64,000 nt of DNA, from the NCBI GenBank assembly GCA_023414355.1, contig JAEZOB010000009.1:558001-622000 (forward strand). Reading direction: 5' to 3'. The stretch comes from Bacillota bacterium (GTDB lineage: Bacteria; Bacillota; Clostridia; Lachnospirales; Lachnospiraceae). The position numbers and the translations under genes are program-made. Position 1 is the first letter of the stretch. The number at the start of each line of letters is the position of its first letter. Positions 1 to 9,848 of this stretch are shown here, in pieces. Below the pieces are notes generated by a model. The model was given only the letters and a program-made list of their open reading frames with translations, searched no databases and had not been told where the DNA came from.

Positions 1-1374
1 GCAACAGTGGATGTAGCAGCTACTTTTTCTGATATAGGAGGCTACCTGGTTGCTTCTCAGGAGATCGAGCCAGGAAATGGATGGAATTACACCGGTTGGG
101 CAACTGAGCTGGCGACCAATCCCGCGATGGATGCAAAGGAGCTTGGTACAATCATTTGTGATACATATCAGTCCGGTTGTGAGCTGGTAGGTACTCAGGA
201 TAATATTACACTATCCTTGACAAACCTTTCTAAAATCTCCTCCATTCTGGCAGCTTATGAGGATTTTGGTAAGGAAGCATTAGCCAATGCCTGTATTGAC
301 CCTTCCTTCTTTTCCTATTTTGGTCGAGTTGCAACAGTAACTGAAAACTATGGGGGGAATACAAAGGAGCAGGGTTACACGAACATGGTGGACCTGGGGC
401 ACTTGGCAAGACAATCCGCAGAGCTTCTTCCTACGACCTCAAATCATGTTCTCACAGCACTGGGGGATTGCGTGGAATACAAGGTGAATGGACCTTACCG
501 TCAGGAGTCAACCGGACTCTCCTGTTACTATTCTTTGAATGGTGATGTAGACGATTATATGGGCTATGCTAATCTTGGTGTTGGGGAAGCCTTTAAACAT
601 TTTTATGCATATGGTTTAACCGGTGAATTAGACGAAGCAGGTATGAAGTACGTATCTGAGATGAACTATGAAACCATACAACCGGTTGAAACTTTGGAAA
701 CGCAAGGCTGGGAGAACCATCCACTTACTGTAAACAGCGAAGGAGCAGCTACGCTTACGCTGGGTGAGAAGGCAGCCAATGTATTAAGTGGTATGTATAT
801 TCAGCTATATTATGTGGATCCCGAACAGGATATTATGCTACTGCTAGGAAGTGATAATGACTTGTTCGCTGATTGGGAGACCGGTGTATTTAAGGACAAT
901 TTCCGTGGGATGTGGGGGGCACTTGATGGTAAGCTGGTAAATATGGAGCTCTCATATGAAGGGGAAGGCTATAATCTATACGCGGTTCCGGTAATGATCA
1001 ACGGGGAGGAGTATAACCTTATGGTAGTATATGATGTTGAAACAGCAACCTATACAATCCAAGGGGCAAGAAAGCCTGTTGATGAAAGTGGTATGGCTGA
1101 TAAAAACCTTTATCACTTGGTCGAGGGGGATGTGATTAAAACCATCCATTATGCAATGCCGATCTCAGGAGAGGATGGAGTGCTTACTCCTGTGGAAATT
1201 GATGAGATCATCTGGAATAATAATGTTACCTTTGAAGAGATTGAGCTTGGCGATGGGATATTCCTGCAGATGTTCGAGATGAGAGATATACAAGGCTATT
1301 CTGCATATTCTGATGCCATCATGTTTGAAACGGTAGATGGAGTAATTACAACAACAGTAGGTTTTACGGACTAG
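1..1374 (+). CDS. Clostripain-related (peptidase C11) protein, C-terminal part
   Basis: This is the 3' part of a gene whose start lies before the window; the frame is open from base 1. The first visible residues (GYLVASQEIEPGNGWNYTGW) match the segment that follows the catalytic Cys in C11/clostripain proteases, where a DACLM-type motif sits just upstream. The catalytic His and Cys are therefore off-window and cannot be checked. About 455 residues remain, which is longer than the C11 core and suggests an additional C-terminal region. C11 enzymes are usually secreted, Arg-specific cysteine proteases. It is followed by further exported proteins in the same direction, with about 160 bases before the next gene. 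The family assignment is good; substrate and location are inferred. Confidence 0.7.
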   Translation, partial: ATVDVAATFSDIGGYLVASQEIEPGNGWNYTGWATELATNPAMDAKELGTIICDTYQSGCELVGTQDNITLSLTNLSKISSILAAYEDFGKEALANACIDPSFFSYFGRVATVTENYGGNTKEQGYTNMVDLGHLARQSAELLPTTSNHVLTALGDCVEYKVNGPYRQESTGLSCYYSLNGDVDDYMGYANLGVGEAFKHFYAYGLTGELDEAGMKYVSEMNYETIQPVETLETQGWENHPLTVNSEGAATLTLGEKAANVLSGMYIQLYYVDPEQDIMLLLGSDNDLFADWETGVFKDNFRGMWGALDGKLVNMELSYEGEGYNLYAVPVMINGEEYNLMVVYDVETATYTIQGARKPVDESGMADKNLYHLVEGDVIKTIHYAMPISGEDGVLTPVEIDEIIWNNNVTFEEIELGDGIFLQMFEMRDIQGYSAYSDAIMFETVDGVITTTVGFTD

Positions 1375-1391
1375 CCATTACGATTTCTCCT

Positions 1392-1443
1392 TTTCATGCA
1401 GTTTCCTTACCCTTTCATGCAGTTTCCTCACCCTTTCATGCAG
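1392..1443. repeat. 21-bp tandem repeat, about 2.5 copies
   Basis: Three copies of TTTCATGCAG start at 1392, 1413 and 1434, exactly 21 bp apart. The rest of the unit (TTTCCTYACCC) is conserved between the first two copies. It lies in the gap after the C11 gene and is one of several intergenic tandem repeats in the window. Confidence 0.8.
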
Positions 1444-1536
1444 GTGACTGTTATTAGTCTAAGTTTGTGTTAGTATAAATTCATAGTATTAAATGTAATG
1501 TCAATCATTTAATTTATGAAAGAGAGGATGGAATAA

Positions 1537-2121
1537 ATGAAAAAGGTAATATCATTATTATGTATGTGTTTAATGCTGACATCAGTAGGAGACATCAATG
1601 TAGCTTCTGCAGAACAATGTACTAACAATTGCATTGAAAGCTTTGCTGAAAATGGCACTACAATCGTTTTTGATGCAAATGGCGGTAAGGGTACGATGGA
1701 AAATGGTGCCGTCAGCGATGATTATAAGCTGCCAAAAAGTAAGTTCAAAAAATCAGGTTATAAGTTTGCAGGCTGGTGTACTGCAAAAGAGAACCCGAAC
1801 CCGGATAACTTCTTTAAGGTTGGAACCGAGGGATATTATGTAAATTTCCCTGATAGTACTTCAACTCTTTATGCTATATGGGTGAAAAGCAAAGCATATA
1901 AGATCAGCTATGATTTAGGAAAGGGAATGAAGTTGTCAAAATCCGTTAAGACATACACCTCCGGAAAGGCGACAAAACTGCCGAGTATAAAAGATTCAAA
2001 TGAGTTTAATGGTTGGATGTTCACAATTAATGGTCAGGAATATGGTCCGATTTTTGAGATTCCTCCTTATATGACAGGTAAAATCAAACTGAGACCCTTG
2101 ATGATTGGGTTTGAGGGATAG
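1537..2121 (+). CDS. Secreted protein with InlB B-type repeats
   Basis: A 194-residue protein with a Sec signal peptide (MKKVISLLCMCLMLTSVG..., cleavage probably after ASA near residue 25). Residues about 42-116 form a Listeria-Bacteroides (InlB B) repeat: VFDANGGKG, then YKFAGWCTAKEN and LYAIWVK. A second, degenerate copy follows (ISYDLGKGMK ... FNGWMF). Such repeats are beta-rich extracellular modules found in surface adhesins and cell-wall proteins. There is no LPXTG motif or transmembrane tail, so it is probably released or held non-covalently. AGAGAGGATGG precedes the ATG. Specific function is unknown. Confidence 0.75.
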   Translation: MKKVISLLCMCLMLTSVGDINVASAEQCTNNCIESFAENGTTIVFDANGGKGTMENGAVSDDYKLPKSKFKKSGYKFAGWCTAKENPNPDNFFKVGTEGYYVNFPDSTSTLYAIWVKSKAYKISYDLGKGMKLSKSVKTYTSGKATKLPSIKDSNEFNGWMFTINGQEYGPIFEIPPYMTGKIKLRPLMIGFEG

Positions 2122-2151
2122 GAAACATACAACAGAAAATGGAGAATTAAT

Positions 2152-2661
2152 ATGAAAAAAATTCTGGTTCTAATGATGGCACTCATTCTTTCTCTCAGCC
2201 TTGTAGCTTGTGGCGGCGAAGAAATTACTCTTCAGAGTCAAACGGTCAACGACCTTACTCTTGATGTACCCAGTGATTTTGGCGAATTCAGCGAAGCAGC
2301 AGCACAAATTAAAATGGCAAAGAATGAAGACAATACTGCTACCATTACAGTCTCAGAGCGTGTGGCGGCAGAGGGGGTAACGGCTGATCTTTGGGATAAA
2401 GAGACATTTATCGCAAATGTGCTGACTAACTTTGGTGATTTAGAAGTCCTTGAGTTCAGTAATGCAGAGACAGCGGCTGGGACTACTGCGGTATTTGCTC
2501 ATTACACCGGGAAAAACTCAAGTGATGTAGGGGTTGAAGGTTATAACTATTTCCTTTACTTTAACGATGATACCTATCAATCAGTTGCTTTCAGCTTTAC
2601 CAAAGATAGAGACAGTTCTCTGAAACAGAACCTTACTGCAATCATTGACAGTATGAAATAA
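2152..2661 (+). CDS. Putative lipoprotein of unknown function
   Basis: A 169-residue protein with a clear lipoprotein signal: MKK, hydrophobic core and lipobox LVAC with Cys20, so it is probably tethered to the outer face of the membrane. The mature part is acidic and beta-strand rich, with no motif I recognise; the size and pattern resemble the many small PsbP/DUF-type lipoproteins of Clostridia. It starts 30 bases after the upstream gene with GGAGAATTAAT before ATG, so the two may be co-transcribed. A hairpin terminator follows. Confidence 0.75.
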   Translation: MKKILVLMMALILSLSLVACGGEEITLQSQTVNDLTLDVPSDFGEFSEAAAQIKMAKNEDNTATITVSERVAAEGVTADLWDKETFIANVLTNFGDLEVLEFSNAETAAGTTAVFAHYTGKNSSDVGVEGYNYFLYFNDDTYQSVAFSFTKDRDSSLKQNLTAIIDSMK

Positions 2662-2708
2662 GCAACAACCGATAGTCTCAGTAAAAAGGCTGTTTATTAT
2701 GGGGTAAT

Positions 2709-2750
2709 AAAAGGACTGGTATTCTCGCAATGCTAGTCCTTTTAGTTTCT
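2709..2750 (+). terminator. Intrinsic terminator
   Basis: The 9-bp stem AAAAGGACT (2709-2717) pairs with AGTCCTTTT (2735-2743), followed by a T-rich stretch, just after the lipoprotein gene. Confidence 0.65.
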
Positions 2751-2915
2751 ATAAATTTACTATTCAATAATAGGATAGAAACATTTACTGTTCGTGCGGT
2801 GAGAAACACAGTTCGTGCAGTAAACGGTTATCGACAATTATATATGATATTATTATGAAAAATGTGATTTATTTACGAGAACAGTAATAAATCAGGCGAT
2901 GGAACGGAGGTAATT

Positions 2916-4058
2916 ATGAAGAAACGATTATTTTGTATGTTACTGGTAGTGTGTACAGTCCTCTCTGCTATGATGTCGACTACACCGGCCTTGGCAGCTG
3001 AGAGAAGCCCCTTCACCTTTGTGCCGGATTCTAAAGGAACCGGGTATGAAGTACAGGCCTATGACACCTTTATGGCAGCAGATAAGACGAAGGTCGAAGT
3101 GCCGGCTACCTATAAAGGGAAAGCAGTCACAAGCATTGGACAAGGTGCATTTGCCTACAGCACCTACCTTGAGACAGTCGAGCTGCCCGATAGTATCACT
3201 ACCATCGGAGAAGGTGCCTTTCGGATGTGTCAAGGTCTGAAGACGATTAACCTGCCGAAGAAGCTTAAGGTCCTGGGACCCTATGCTTTTCAAAACTGCG
3301 AGGTTCTTGAGAAGGTAGACTTACAAAGTGGATTAACCACCCTAGACACAGGCATATTTATGGAATGTTCCGCTCTCAAAGAGGTTACTCTTCCGAAGAA
3401 GCTGAGTAAGATTGGTAACGATGCCTTCAATCGGTGTAAAAGCTTAACCGAAATAAATATACCGGATACTGTTACCTCACTAGGGGATCGGGTGTTTTCA
3501 GAGTGTACATCTCTTACTGAAATTCACCTACCCGCGAAGTTAAAAGTAATACCCGCCTCTGCTTTTTATGAATGCAGTGCGCTTCAGGAGATCACCCTTC
3601 CGAAGACAATCAATAAGATTAGCAGTCAGGCATTCTCAAACTGTAAGGCACTGACAGAAATTAGCTTTCCAAAGGGAGTAACCAAGTTGGAGGATCAAGC
3701 ATTCTCAGGCTGTGTTGCACTTGCATCGATCAAGTGGCCCTCAAAACTGACATCCCTTGGAAGCAACTGCTTTAACTCCTGCTATGCACTTGAGTCAATC
3801 GAACTGCCCTCGAAAGTGAAATCCATTGGGGATGCGTGCTTTAAATCTTGTAAAAATCTATCCATGCTGACGTTACCCGCCTCTGTCAAGAGCTTAGGTT
3901 CCAATGCAATCAAAGGATGCCGGTCTCTTACTCAGGTAGTATTGCTTGGTGATATTATAGAAGTTGGAGATGATAACTGTTTCCTTGATCAAGGAAGCGG
4001 CACATATGTGAGAAAAGCGGAAGAGGCAGTGAAGGACGGGAATTTTACAAGACAGTAA
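2916..4058 (+). CDS. Secreted leucine-rich repeat protein (BspA/LRR_5 type)
   Basis: A 380-residue exported protein with signal peptide (cleavage likely after ALA near residue 27). From about residue 60 it consists of around a dozen 22-24-residue BspA-type leucine-rich repeats with the pattern IGxxAFxxCxxLxxIxLPxxLxxIG, for example GAFRMCQGLKTINLPKKLK and DAFNRCKSLTEINIPDTVT. This fold is used for binding other proteins or host ligands. The ribosome site GGAGG lies 7 bases before ATG. It lacks an obvious wall anchor. Its neighbours are all exported proteins; the binding partner cannot be deduced. Confidence 0.85.
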   Translation: MKKRLFCMLLVVCTVLSAMMSTTPALAAERSPFTFVPDSKGTGYEVQAYDTFMAADKTKVEVPATYKGKAVTSIGQGAFAYSTYLETVELPDSITTIGEGAFRMCQGLKTINLPKKLKVLGPYAFQNCEVLEKVDLQSGLTTLDTGIFMECSALKEVTLPKKLSKIGNDAFNRCKSLTEINIPDTVTSLGDRVFSECTSLTEIHLPAKLKVIPASAFYECSALQEITLPKTINKISSQAFSNCKALTEISFPKGVTKLEDQAFSGCVALASIKWPSKLTSLGSNCFNSCYALESIELPSKVKSIGDACFKSCKNLSMLTLPASVKSLGSNAIKGCRSLTQVVLLGDIIEVGDDNCFLDQGSGTYVRKAEEAVKDGNFTRQ

Positions 4059-4131
4059 AGGCTGCGAATTTTTACGAGGCAGTAATAGGGATCTACTTAA
4101 ATTTAATTTACCAAATAAGGAGGAAGCACAA

Positions 4132-6606
4132 ATGAAGTTAAAGAAAGTAATGCACAGAGTATTATCAATCATACTCTCGGCTACTTTAGTTTTATCACTG
4201 GGAGCCATGCTCCCGGCGAAAGCGGAAGCATCATCCAACGTGGAAAAATACCCTTACTACACAGGCGAAGGCGTTGACACCATCGGAGTTAACACGCATC
4301 TTATAACGAGACCCACAAAAACCACTTACCAGGTTGGCGAGGGTTTTGACACCACCGGAATGTACGTGATGTATAATGACAATGGCAAGGAAATTGACGT
4401 CACTGATAAAGTTACCTTTGCCTGTGGAAAGACTGTAGTAACACAAGGTACTACGTTTGATACTCCCGGTAAAAATCAGATTTTAATATATTATGAGGGA
4501 CGTATGATCGGAGGACAGGTAATTACGGTCGTTACGGCTAAAATCAAACCGACACCGACGAGCGCTCCGACGGATAATCCGGGTGATGGCATAACCTGGC
4601 TTGGTTCTGAGACAGAGTATAAGAAGACACTGGAGAGCTATTTTGACTCAGGCTTACGCGTTGCACCTGTGGGCGACTACGATTCTCATGGAAATCTGAA
4701 TAATGTCAAATATGGTCTTATCGATCGTAATGGTGTGTGGGCGGCGAAGCCTGTCTACGACAAAATTGAAGCATATTACTGGAATGATACTTCTCATAGT
4801 AGTGCCCCGAAATCAAAAAATGAAAACAAGCCAACAGAATCCATATTCATCAACGGGTATGTTCAGGCAGTCCAAAATGGAAAGATGGGCTTGCTTGACA
4901 GTACGGGCAAGGAAGTCATTCCTTGTAGGTATGATGCAGTCGGATTACCGTCCGAGGATATGTGCCGTCTCGTTGAGGGTTCTTGTATTGGCTATTGGAA
5001 CTTAAAGACGGGCACGGAAGTCGTCGCTCCCGGCAGGTATGTCATCTCAGATACCCGATGTCTGAGTGCTGCCGGATATGGCTGGGGGGCAAATGACTAC
5101 TACTTTACAGCCTACGATTTCCACGATGGGTATGCATTGGTGGATACAGGAAAGACGAAAGAGGTAATGATAAAGCAAATCTTCGGTATCTACGGCAAAC
5201 CGAGTACCTATTCTGAAGACAAACAACAATCGTATCCCGTAACATTAAGATATGCTCAAATTATTGACAAGAACGGTAATGAGATTCTGCCCAAAGCGTA
5301 TCTCTATAATCCTGGTGACAGTTACCCTCAGGCAGGACCGTATATGACATATTATGAGGAAGCGAAGGAAATGATGCATATGAGGTCCGATAGCGGAGAC
5401 GATATCATGTTTGCATCACATTTTGTGACCGGTGTAGTGGGAAAGAAGGGCATTGTATTACCCGCGAAGTACCATGCCGGTATCGAGGGTAACTCTGCGA
5501 GAGGTTGGCACCTGAGTAGTACAAATATGCAGATTATACCCGAATTATCTATGGTCATTACCAGTAAAGCAGCATTAACGAATCTCCACGAAGGCGATAA
5601 TTCACGGGCAGTCATAAGCTTTAGTGGCAAAACGATTCTTCCATCCTCAGCGAAAAGCAAAATCGGCGCTATTGAGTATAATCCGGTAGATAAGGTTTTT
5701 ATCGGGGAGGATGCGATTTACAATGCAAAAGGAAAAATCATCTCCAGTACGAAGACCAAGGTCGTCGACAGAAAGGACGGCTCTACTTACGTATTCAAGA
5801 GTTACCCTGTAAACGGTTATGTCACGATGAGAGAGAGCGTCACATATTATGACTTTCGTGACCCTAAGGTCAAAGTTTTAGGTATCGTATCTGTAGATAA
5901 AGGAACAGTATATAGTAATAAGAACCTATTAGGTGTCGCTGCTACTGATGTTAGCACCAAGAAAACACTCTGGGTGAATCAAGGAACTGCAACCAAACCT
6001 AAGTGGGGACTTGTCAACCTTAAGGGCGAGAAGCTTCTTCCCTTTGAGTACGACGAGATTAATTTGGGAAGTAAAGGAAACATTAATTATCAATATCCTA
6101 ACTGGACTAAGGCAGAGAATGCTTATGCAAAGGTGAAGAAGAATGGCAAGTGGGGTATGGTTGACGCCTCAGGCAAAGTTCTACTACCGTGCCAGTATTA
6201 TCTGATGAACGATCCCGAAATGGATTATTATGTATCCATACAGGATGCCGATAGTGGTAAATATGGTGTATTCAGCTTCAAATCGAAAAAGATTACTATC
6301 CCATGCCAATATGACAGTTCGTTAAGTATTAGATTCTACGAATATGATCGTGGCTCTGTCAATGGTGTCATCGCACAGTCAGTTGGCAATAATATGAATG
6401 CTCTTTTTGATATGGAAACCGGTAAGCAACTATCGGAAGGAATTCAGGGTCTGAAAACAGCAAAAAGGGGCACATTCATAGGTTCAAATAACTTTTACGG
6501 ACCGGATGGAAAGATATTATATCCTTTTAAATTAAGCGATGACTGTACCCTGATCGTTCGTGACGGCAAGATTGGCTATGTACACGCTTCCAAGCTAGCA
6601 AGATAG
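4132..6606 (+). CDS. Secreted WG-repeat protein with Big_3-like domain
   Basis: An 824-residue protein with signal peptide (ends near AKAEA, residue 32). Residues about 45-125 form a bacterial Ig-like domain of the Big_3 type (YQVGEGFDTTGM ... TPGKNQILIYYEG). A short Pro/Thr linker (KPTPTSAPTDNPGDG) leads to a long region of WG beta repeats, e.g. KYGLIDRNGVW, KMGLLDSTGKEVIPCRYDAV, KWGLVNLKGEKLLPFEYDEI, KWGMVDASGKVLLPCQY and KIGYVHASK. WG repeats form extracellular beta structures of unknown function. AAGGAGGAAG precedes the ATG. It is 73 bases downstream of the LRR gene and may share its transcript. Confidence 0.85.
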   Translation: MKLKKVMHRVLSIILSATLVLSLGAMLPAKAEASSNVEKYPYYTGEGVDTIGVNTHLITRPTKTTYQVGEGFDTTGMYVMYNDNGKEIDVTDKVTFACGKTVVTQGTTFDTPGKNQILIYYEGRMIGGQVITVVTAKIKPTPTSAPTDNPGDGITWLGSETEYKKTLESYFDSGLRVAPVGDYDSHGNLNNVKYGLIDRNGVWAAKPVYDKIEAYYWNDTSHSSAPKSKNENKPTESIFINGYVQAVQNGKMGLLDSTGKEVIPCRYDAVGLPSEDMCRLVEGSCIGYWNLKTGTEVVAPGRYVISDTRCLSAAGYGWGANDYYFTAYDFHDGYALVDTGKTKEVMIKQIFGIYGKPSTYSEDKQQSYPVTLRYAQIIDKNGNEILPKAYLYNPGDSYPQAGPYMTYYEEAKEMMHMRSDSGDDIMFASHFVTGVVGKKGIVLPAKYHAGIEGNSARGWHLSSTNMQIIPELSMVITSKAALTNLHEGDNSRAVISFSGKTILPSSAKSKIGAIEYNPVDKVFIGEDAIYNAKGKIISSTKTKVVDRKDGSTYVFKSYPVNGYVTMRESVTYYDFRDPKVKVLGIVSVDKGTVYSNKNLLGVAATDVSTKKTLWVNQGTATKPKWGLVNLKGEKLLPFEYDEINLGSKGNINYQYPNWTKAENAYAKVKKNGKWGMVDASGKVLLPCQYYLMNDPEMDYYVSIQDADSGKYGVFSFKSKKITIPCQYDSSLSIRFYEYDRGSVNGVIAQSVGNNMNALFDMETGKQLSEGIQGLKTAKRGTFIGSNNFYGPDGKILYPFKLSDDCTLIVRDGKIGYVHASKLAR

Positions 6607-6706
6607 GGAAGGACTTAAGAGCGTATTAATATCACTACATACAGAAAATCATCTTCCTCATAAAGATGCAAGTAAGAGGATTAACCAACACCTTAGGTAA
6701 ACTCGA

Positions 6707-6743
6707 AAAAAGCCTGCCCTTCAAACTCGAAGGGCAGGCTTTT
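6707..6743 (+). terminator. Strong intrinsic terminator
   Basis: GC-rich 13-bp stem AAGCCTGCCCTTC / GAAGGGCAGGCTT with a 6-base loop and T-run, about 100 bases after the WG-repeat gene. The A-run on the other side would let it work in both directions. Confidence 0.85.
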
Positions 6744-6898
6744 GATAATCTTACCAGCCAGAAAACGTAAAGAGAATTAGCTGATTGCCAATATCTATTT
6801 GCGGTAAGATCAATGTGATATCTGCTAAGGATTTTATACTGTACGACTATGGAAATAGATGGTATGATATAATCATTACAATACAGAGGAGTTAGTAT

Positions 6899-8023
6899 AT
6901 GAATGCGGAAGACTTAAAACCGATAGATGAAACTCTAATATTTGAAGACAAAGCCTCACCTATATTTGAAGTGAATAACATCAATATTAAAAAGCTTCAG
7001 GCTGCAATAGATTACCTGAAAACGAATTTTCCATCCTACAGAAGTATATCTATATTTCAGAAGGAAACTTTAGTATTTGAGAGTATTAATCCAAAACCAT
7101 ATGAATCATTCCTTTCAAAAGTAATAAGGAAAGTAAACGCTTTGCTCATATTACGATCGCCAAATGGGACCTTAATAGAAGAAAAAGCAGGTCAATGGAA
7201 TATCAGATCAGCAACGAAAAGTATCATATCTCTTCTGATTGGTATTGCAATACAAGAAGGGTATATTCATAGCATTGAAGATAATCTGGGACAATTTTTT
7301 TATGATCACCTTAGCTTGAGTTCGGATGATACTAAAAAAAGTATAACAATAAGGCACCTTCTTACTATGAAATCAGGTTTTAGTTCAATTGATAAGGGAA
7401 TAGAACCAATTAAATTTATTAAAAGCAAAGACTGGGTAGACTATATTTTGAAGAGGCCGTTGCAGAGTTCACCGGGAACTGTTTTTGATTATAATTCGGC
7501 TAATACACACATACTTTCAGCTATTATAACAAAGACGACCGGAATGAATGCTGCAATGTTTGCCAAAAAGTATTTATTTGATCCCTTGGGTATCAATGAT
7601 TTTGTATGGGATAATGACCCGAATGGGAACAGCTTTGGCGGCGGAAATTTATTCCTGAGGCCGAAGGATTTGGCGAAAATAGGATTTCTATTAACCCATA
7701 ACGGCGATTGGAAAGGGAAAGAAATCGTATCTAAAAATTGGATTAGTGAATCCCTGGAGAAAAATTATTTATGGGGCTACGGTTTTCATTATGGATACCT
7801 ATGGTATATTAAGGATGAGACGGATGAAGTAACCGGTAAACAATATGTTACATATTCAGCAGCCGGTGCAGGTGGCCAGAAGCTATTAATGATTCCTGAA
7901 CTGGATGTGGTTCTTGTTGCTTACTCACACGTTGATTTTATGAAGGATAAGAGTTACCATTTAAATCTAATGATTCCGGAATTTATATTGCCGGCATGTA
8001 TCAATACAAACGTTGAAGTTTAA
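6899..8023 (+). CDS. Serine hydrolase of the beta-lactamase/esterase (class C) family
   Basis: A 374-residue protein with the penicillin-recognising enzyme fold. The nucleophile motif SxxK is S104-A-T-K107; the second motif is DYNSAN near residue 196 (Y-x-x-S-x-N, as in NylB/EstB-type esterases), and the third is AGAGGQ in the C-terminal part, followed by LLMIPELDVVLV. There is no signal peptide, so the enzyme is probably cytoplasmic. This favours an esterase, amidase or D-aminopeptidase-like role rather than antibiotic resistance. GAGGAG precedes ATG by 8 bases. It stands alone between terminators, so the substrate is unknown. Confidence 0.8.
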   Translation: MNAEDLKPIDETLIFEDKASPIFEVNNINIKKLQAAIDYLKTNFPSYRSISIFQKETLVFESINPKPYESFLSKVIRKVNALLILRSPNGTLIEEKAGQWNIRSATKSIISLLIGIAIQEGYIHSIEDNLGQFFYDHLSLSSDDTKKSITIRHLLTMKSGFSSIDKGIEPIKFIKSKDWVDYILKRPLQSSPGTVFDYNSANTHILSAIITKTTGMNAAMFAKKYLFDPLGINDFVWDNDPNGNSFGGGNLFLRPKDLAKIGFLLTHNGDWKGKEIVSKNWISESLEKNYLWGYGFHYGYLWYIKDETDEVTGKQYVTYSAAGAGGQKLLMIPELDVVLVAYSHVDFMKDKSYHLNLMIPEFILPACINTNVEV

Positions 8024-8029
8024 AAAGCC

Positions 8030-8215
8030 GTCACTCATGTGTGCAACCACGGTGAGGAATCTCCACTTCAGGTGCTAAAAGGGGATTGACGAACACCACA
8101 GTCTAAGTCCTATAGGAAGGAAGAGGGTCCTTATCCAACAATGCAGTCGAGAATAATACTCGTCCCAATGCTGTCGGATATAAAAACCGGTCTCGTAGGA
8201 GTAAAAAAATCATCT
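8030..8215 (+). mobile_element. Possible group II intron remnant (domain I fragment)
   Basis: The stretch contains GCAACCACGGTGAG, then GGGGATTGACGAACACCACA and GTCTAAGTCCTATAGG. These resemble the structured domain I of bacterial group II introns as I remember them. There is no reverse transcriptase/maturase ORF and no domain V/VI seen nearby, so if this is correct it is a decayed piece. It lies between a plus-strand and a minus-strand gene and encodes no ORF of note. The identification rests on recall, not alignment. Confidence 0.35.
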
Positions 8216-8238
8216 GCCAAACTAGTAATGTTATTGAA

Positions 8239-9606
8239 TTAAGTTTTGGATATCCTCCATATTACTCCTGTATTTGGTACGAAAACATTGGGATTATTTC
8301 GTAAGCTTAAACCTAAATCCAATACATACATTGCTCCATCTGGTCCAAACGCAACATCGGCTAACCTTTCAAACCCACCTTCTAAAGTTAGAGAAGCCGG
8401 AAAGCCGGATTTATTCAATGCAAATGTACTAACTGTTCTCGTATTAATATCAATATTGGATATTCTATGTCCTACGCCGGAATATGATACTGTGTCTTTA
8501 GCAGATACGGGTACTCTGCTACCAAATTCAGCTATATAAATACTACCATAGGGTCCAAATGCCTTATTATAATTAAAATCAAAACCCATTATGTTTGAAT
8601 TAGCCGGAAAGACAACAAAAGGTATTGGCGGAATATTGGGATGATTTTTTAAAAGAAATTCAGGCTGTATCCCTCCTTCAGGTTTAAATCTAGCTGTGTT
8701 TACAGGCTCTCCTCCACTAAAGTCAGGCCAACCATGCCATGCCCCGGGCACTACATTGTAAAATTCATCAAGAGCATTTGCAATTGGTCTGCTTCCTCTG
8801 ACTTCGTACCCATTATTTGAAACAAATAAACGACCGTTCTCATCAAATTTCATATATGCAGGATTTCGAAATCCCCAGGCGAACAGTTCAAGTTTTGTGC
8901 CATCGAGATTTGCTCTTAATATACTACCTGACGCTTTTATAACACCTTTTCTTAATTCATATGGAAGATTTTGAACCCCATATTGAGAAAATCCTCCTGT
9001 ATAAACTGTTTCCACTACATCTTCAGATGTAAATATATTGTAGGATACAAAGTTTTGCCCGACTAGCATGATATAATCACCCGGGTAGTCACAAAGTAAT
9101 GGATTCGTAGTTACCCATTCATTATCCGGCCCTACTACTCCGGAATTTGTAACGGTGCCTTGCCCAAAATACATTTTATTATCAGGACCAAATACTACTC
9201 TGCTGTTATAGTAATCACCATTACTGGGTAGTCCGGTAATGATATTTTGCTTTGTTCCATCTAACTTAACTGTACTCACAAAGCCTCTATGGGATACATA
9301 TATAGTTCCATTTAAGTAGTTTGTTCCTGTGATTGGTACTCTAAAATTGTCTGCGATTACTTCGAAACGACCATCTACCAATATTAATACTCTTGGATTT
9401 CCAGATGTCAGACCTGATTCAGCAACAATCAATTCTCCATTTTCAGTAAAGAACATACTGATGGGTGAATCTAATCCTTGTACAAATACCTCAATTATAT
9501 ATCCGGGTGGTATATTGATATCATCCACATTAAGATACCGTACTGCCTCTTCTATATTTTGGCTACATACATTCAATTGAAAATATTTTTGTGTTCTTTG
9601 ATGCAT
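8239..9606 (-). CDS. Sugar dehydrogenase-like/NHL beta-propeller protein
   Basis: A 455-residue protein without signal peptide. Repeated blades such as GPDNKMYFGQG, FDENGRLFVSNNG and FGPDGAMYVLDLG, plus LRANLDGTKLELFAWGFRNPAYM, match the glucose/sorbosone dehydrogenase (PQQ-dependent soluble sugar dehydrogenase) family fold. Whether it binds PQQ or oxidises a sugar is doubtful in an anaerobe, and many family members have unknown roles. It is transcribed alone, opposite to the upstream serine hydrolase. ATG at 9606 is preceded by a weak purine tract. Confidence 0.7.
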   Translation of the reverse strand: MHQRTQKYFQLNVCSQNIEEAVRYLNVDDINIPPGYIIEVFVQGLDSPISMFFTENGELIVAESGLTSGNPRVLILVDGRFEVIADNFRVPITGTNYLNGTIYVSHRGFVSTVKLDGTKQNIITGLPSNGDYYNSRVVFGPDNKMYFGQGTVTNSGVVGPDNEWVTTNPLLCDYPGDYIMLVGQNFVSYNIFTSEDVVETVYTGGFSQYGVQNLPYELRKGVIKASGSILRANLDGTKLELFAWGFRNPAYMKFDENGRLFVSNNGYEVRGSRPIANALDEFYNVVPGAWHGWPDFSGGEPVNTARFKPEGGIQPEFLLKNHPNIPPIPFVVFPANSNIMGFDFNYNKAFGPYGSIYIAEFGSRVPVSAKDTVSYSGVGHRISNIDINTRTVSTFALNKSGFPASLTLEGGFERLADVAFGPDGAMYVLDLGLSLRNNPNVFVPNTGVIWRISKT

Positions 9607-9697
9607 TTAATCACCATAAAGATGAGCTTTATAAAATATATTCTATTCCAATTGCTTTATGTAAAATAGTTAATATAGTACCTCTAAATTAATAAAG

Positions 9698-9742
9698 AGG
9701 CTCTGCCTGCACAGTAATTACTGTGTAAGCAGAGCCTTTTTT
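9698..9742. terminator. Bidirectional terminator
   Basis: Outer stem AGGCTCTGC (9698-9706) / GCAGAGCCT (9729-9737) with an inner palindrome ACAGTAATTACTGT and a T-run on the plus strand. On the minus strand it lies just after the permease gene and in front of the propeller gene, so it probably separates these two minus-strand units. Confidence 0.75.
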
Positions 9743-9848
9743 AATAGCACCCGGTGGGCGCATATTCTAAACTAGCAATAAGTGTATGACTGTCGTTACT
9801 GATTTGGAACTGTTTGCCATCGGCCGATAAGCCATATTCTGGAGCAGC

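Noticed and set aside
6899..8023. Serine hydrolase considered as a beta-lactamase resistance gene
   Set aside because: No signal peptide and the NylB/EstB-like motif set (Y-x-x-S-x-N, GGQ) rather than the class C KTG motif.
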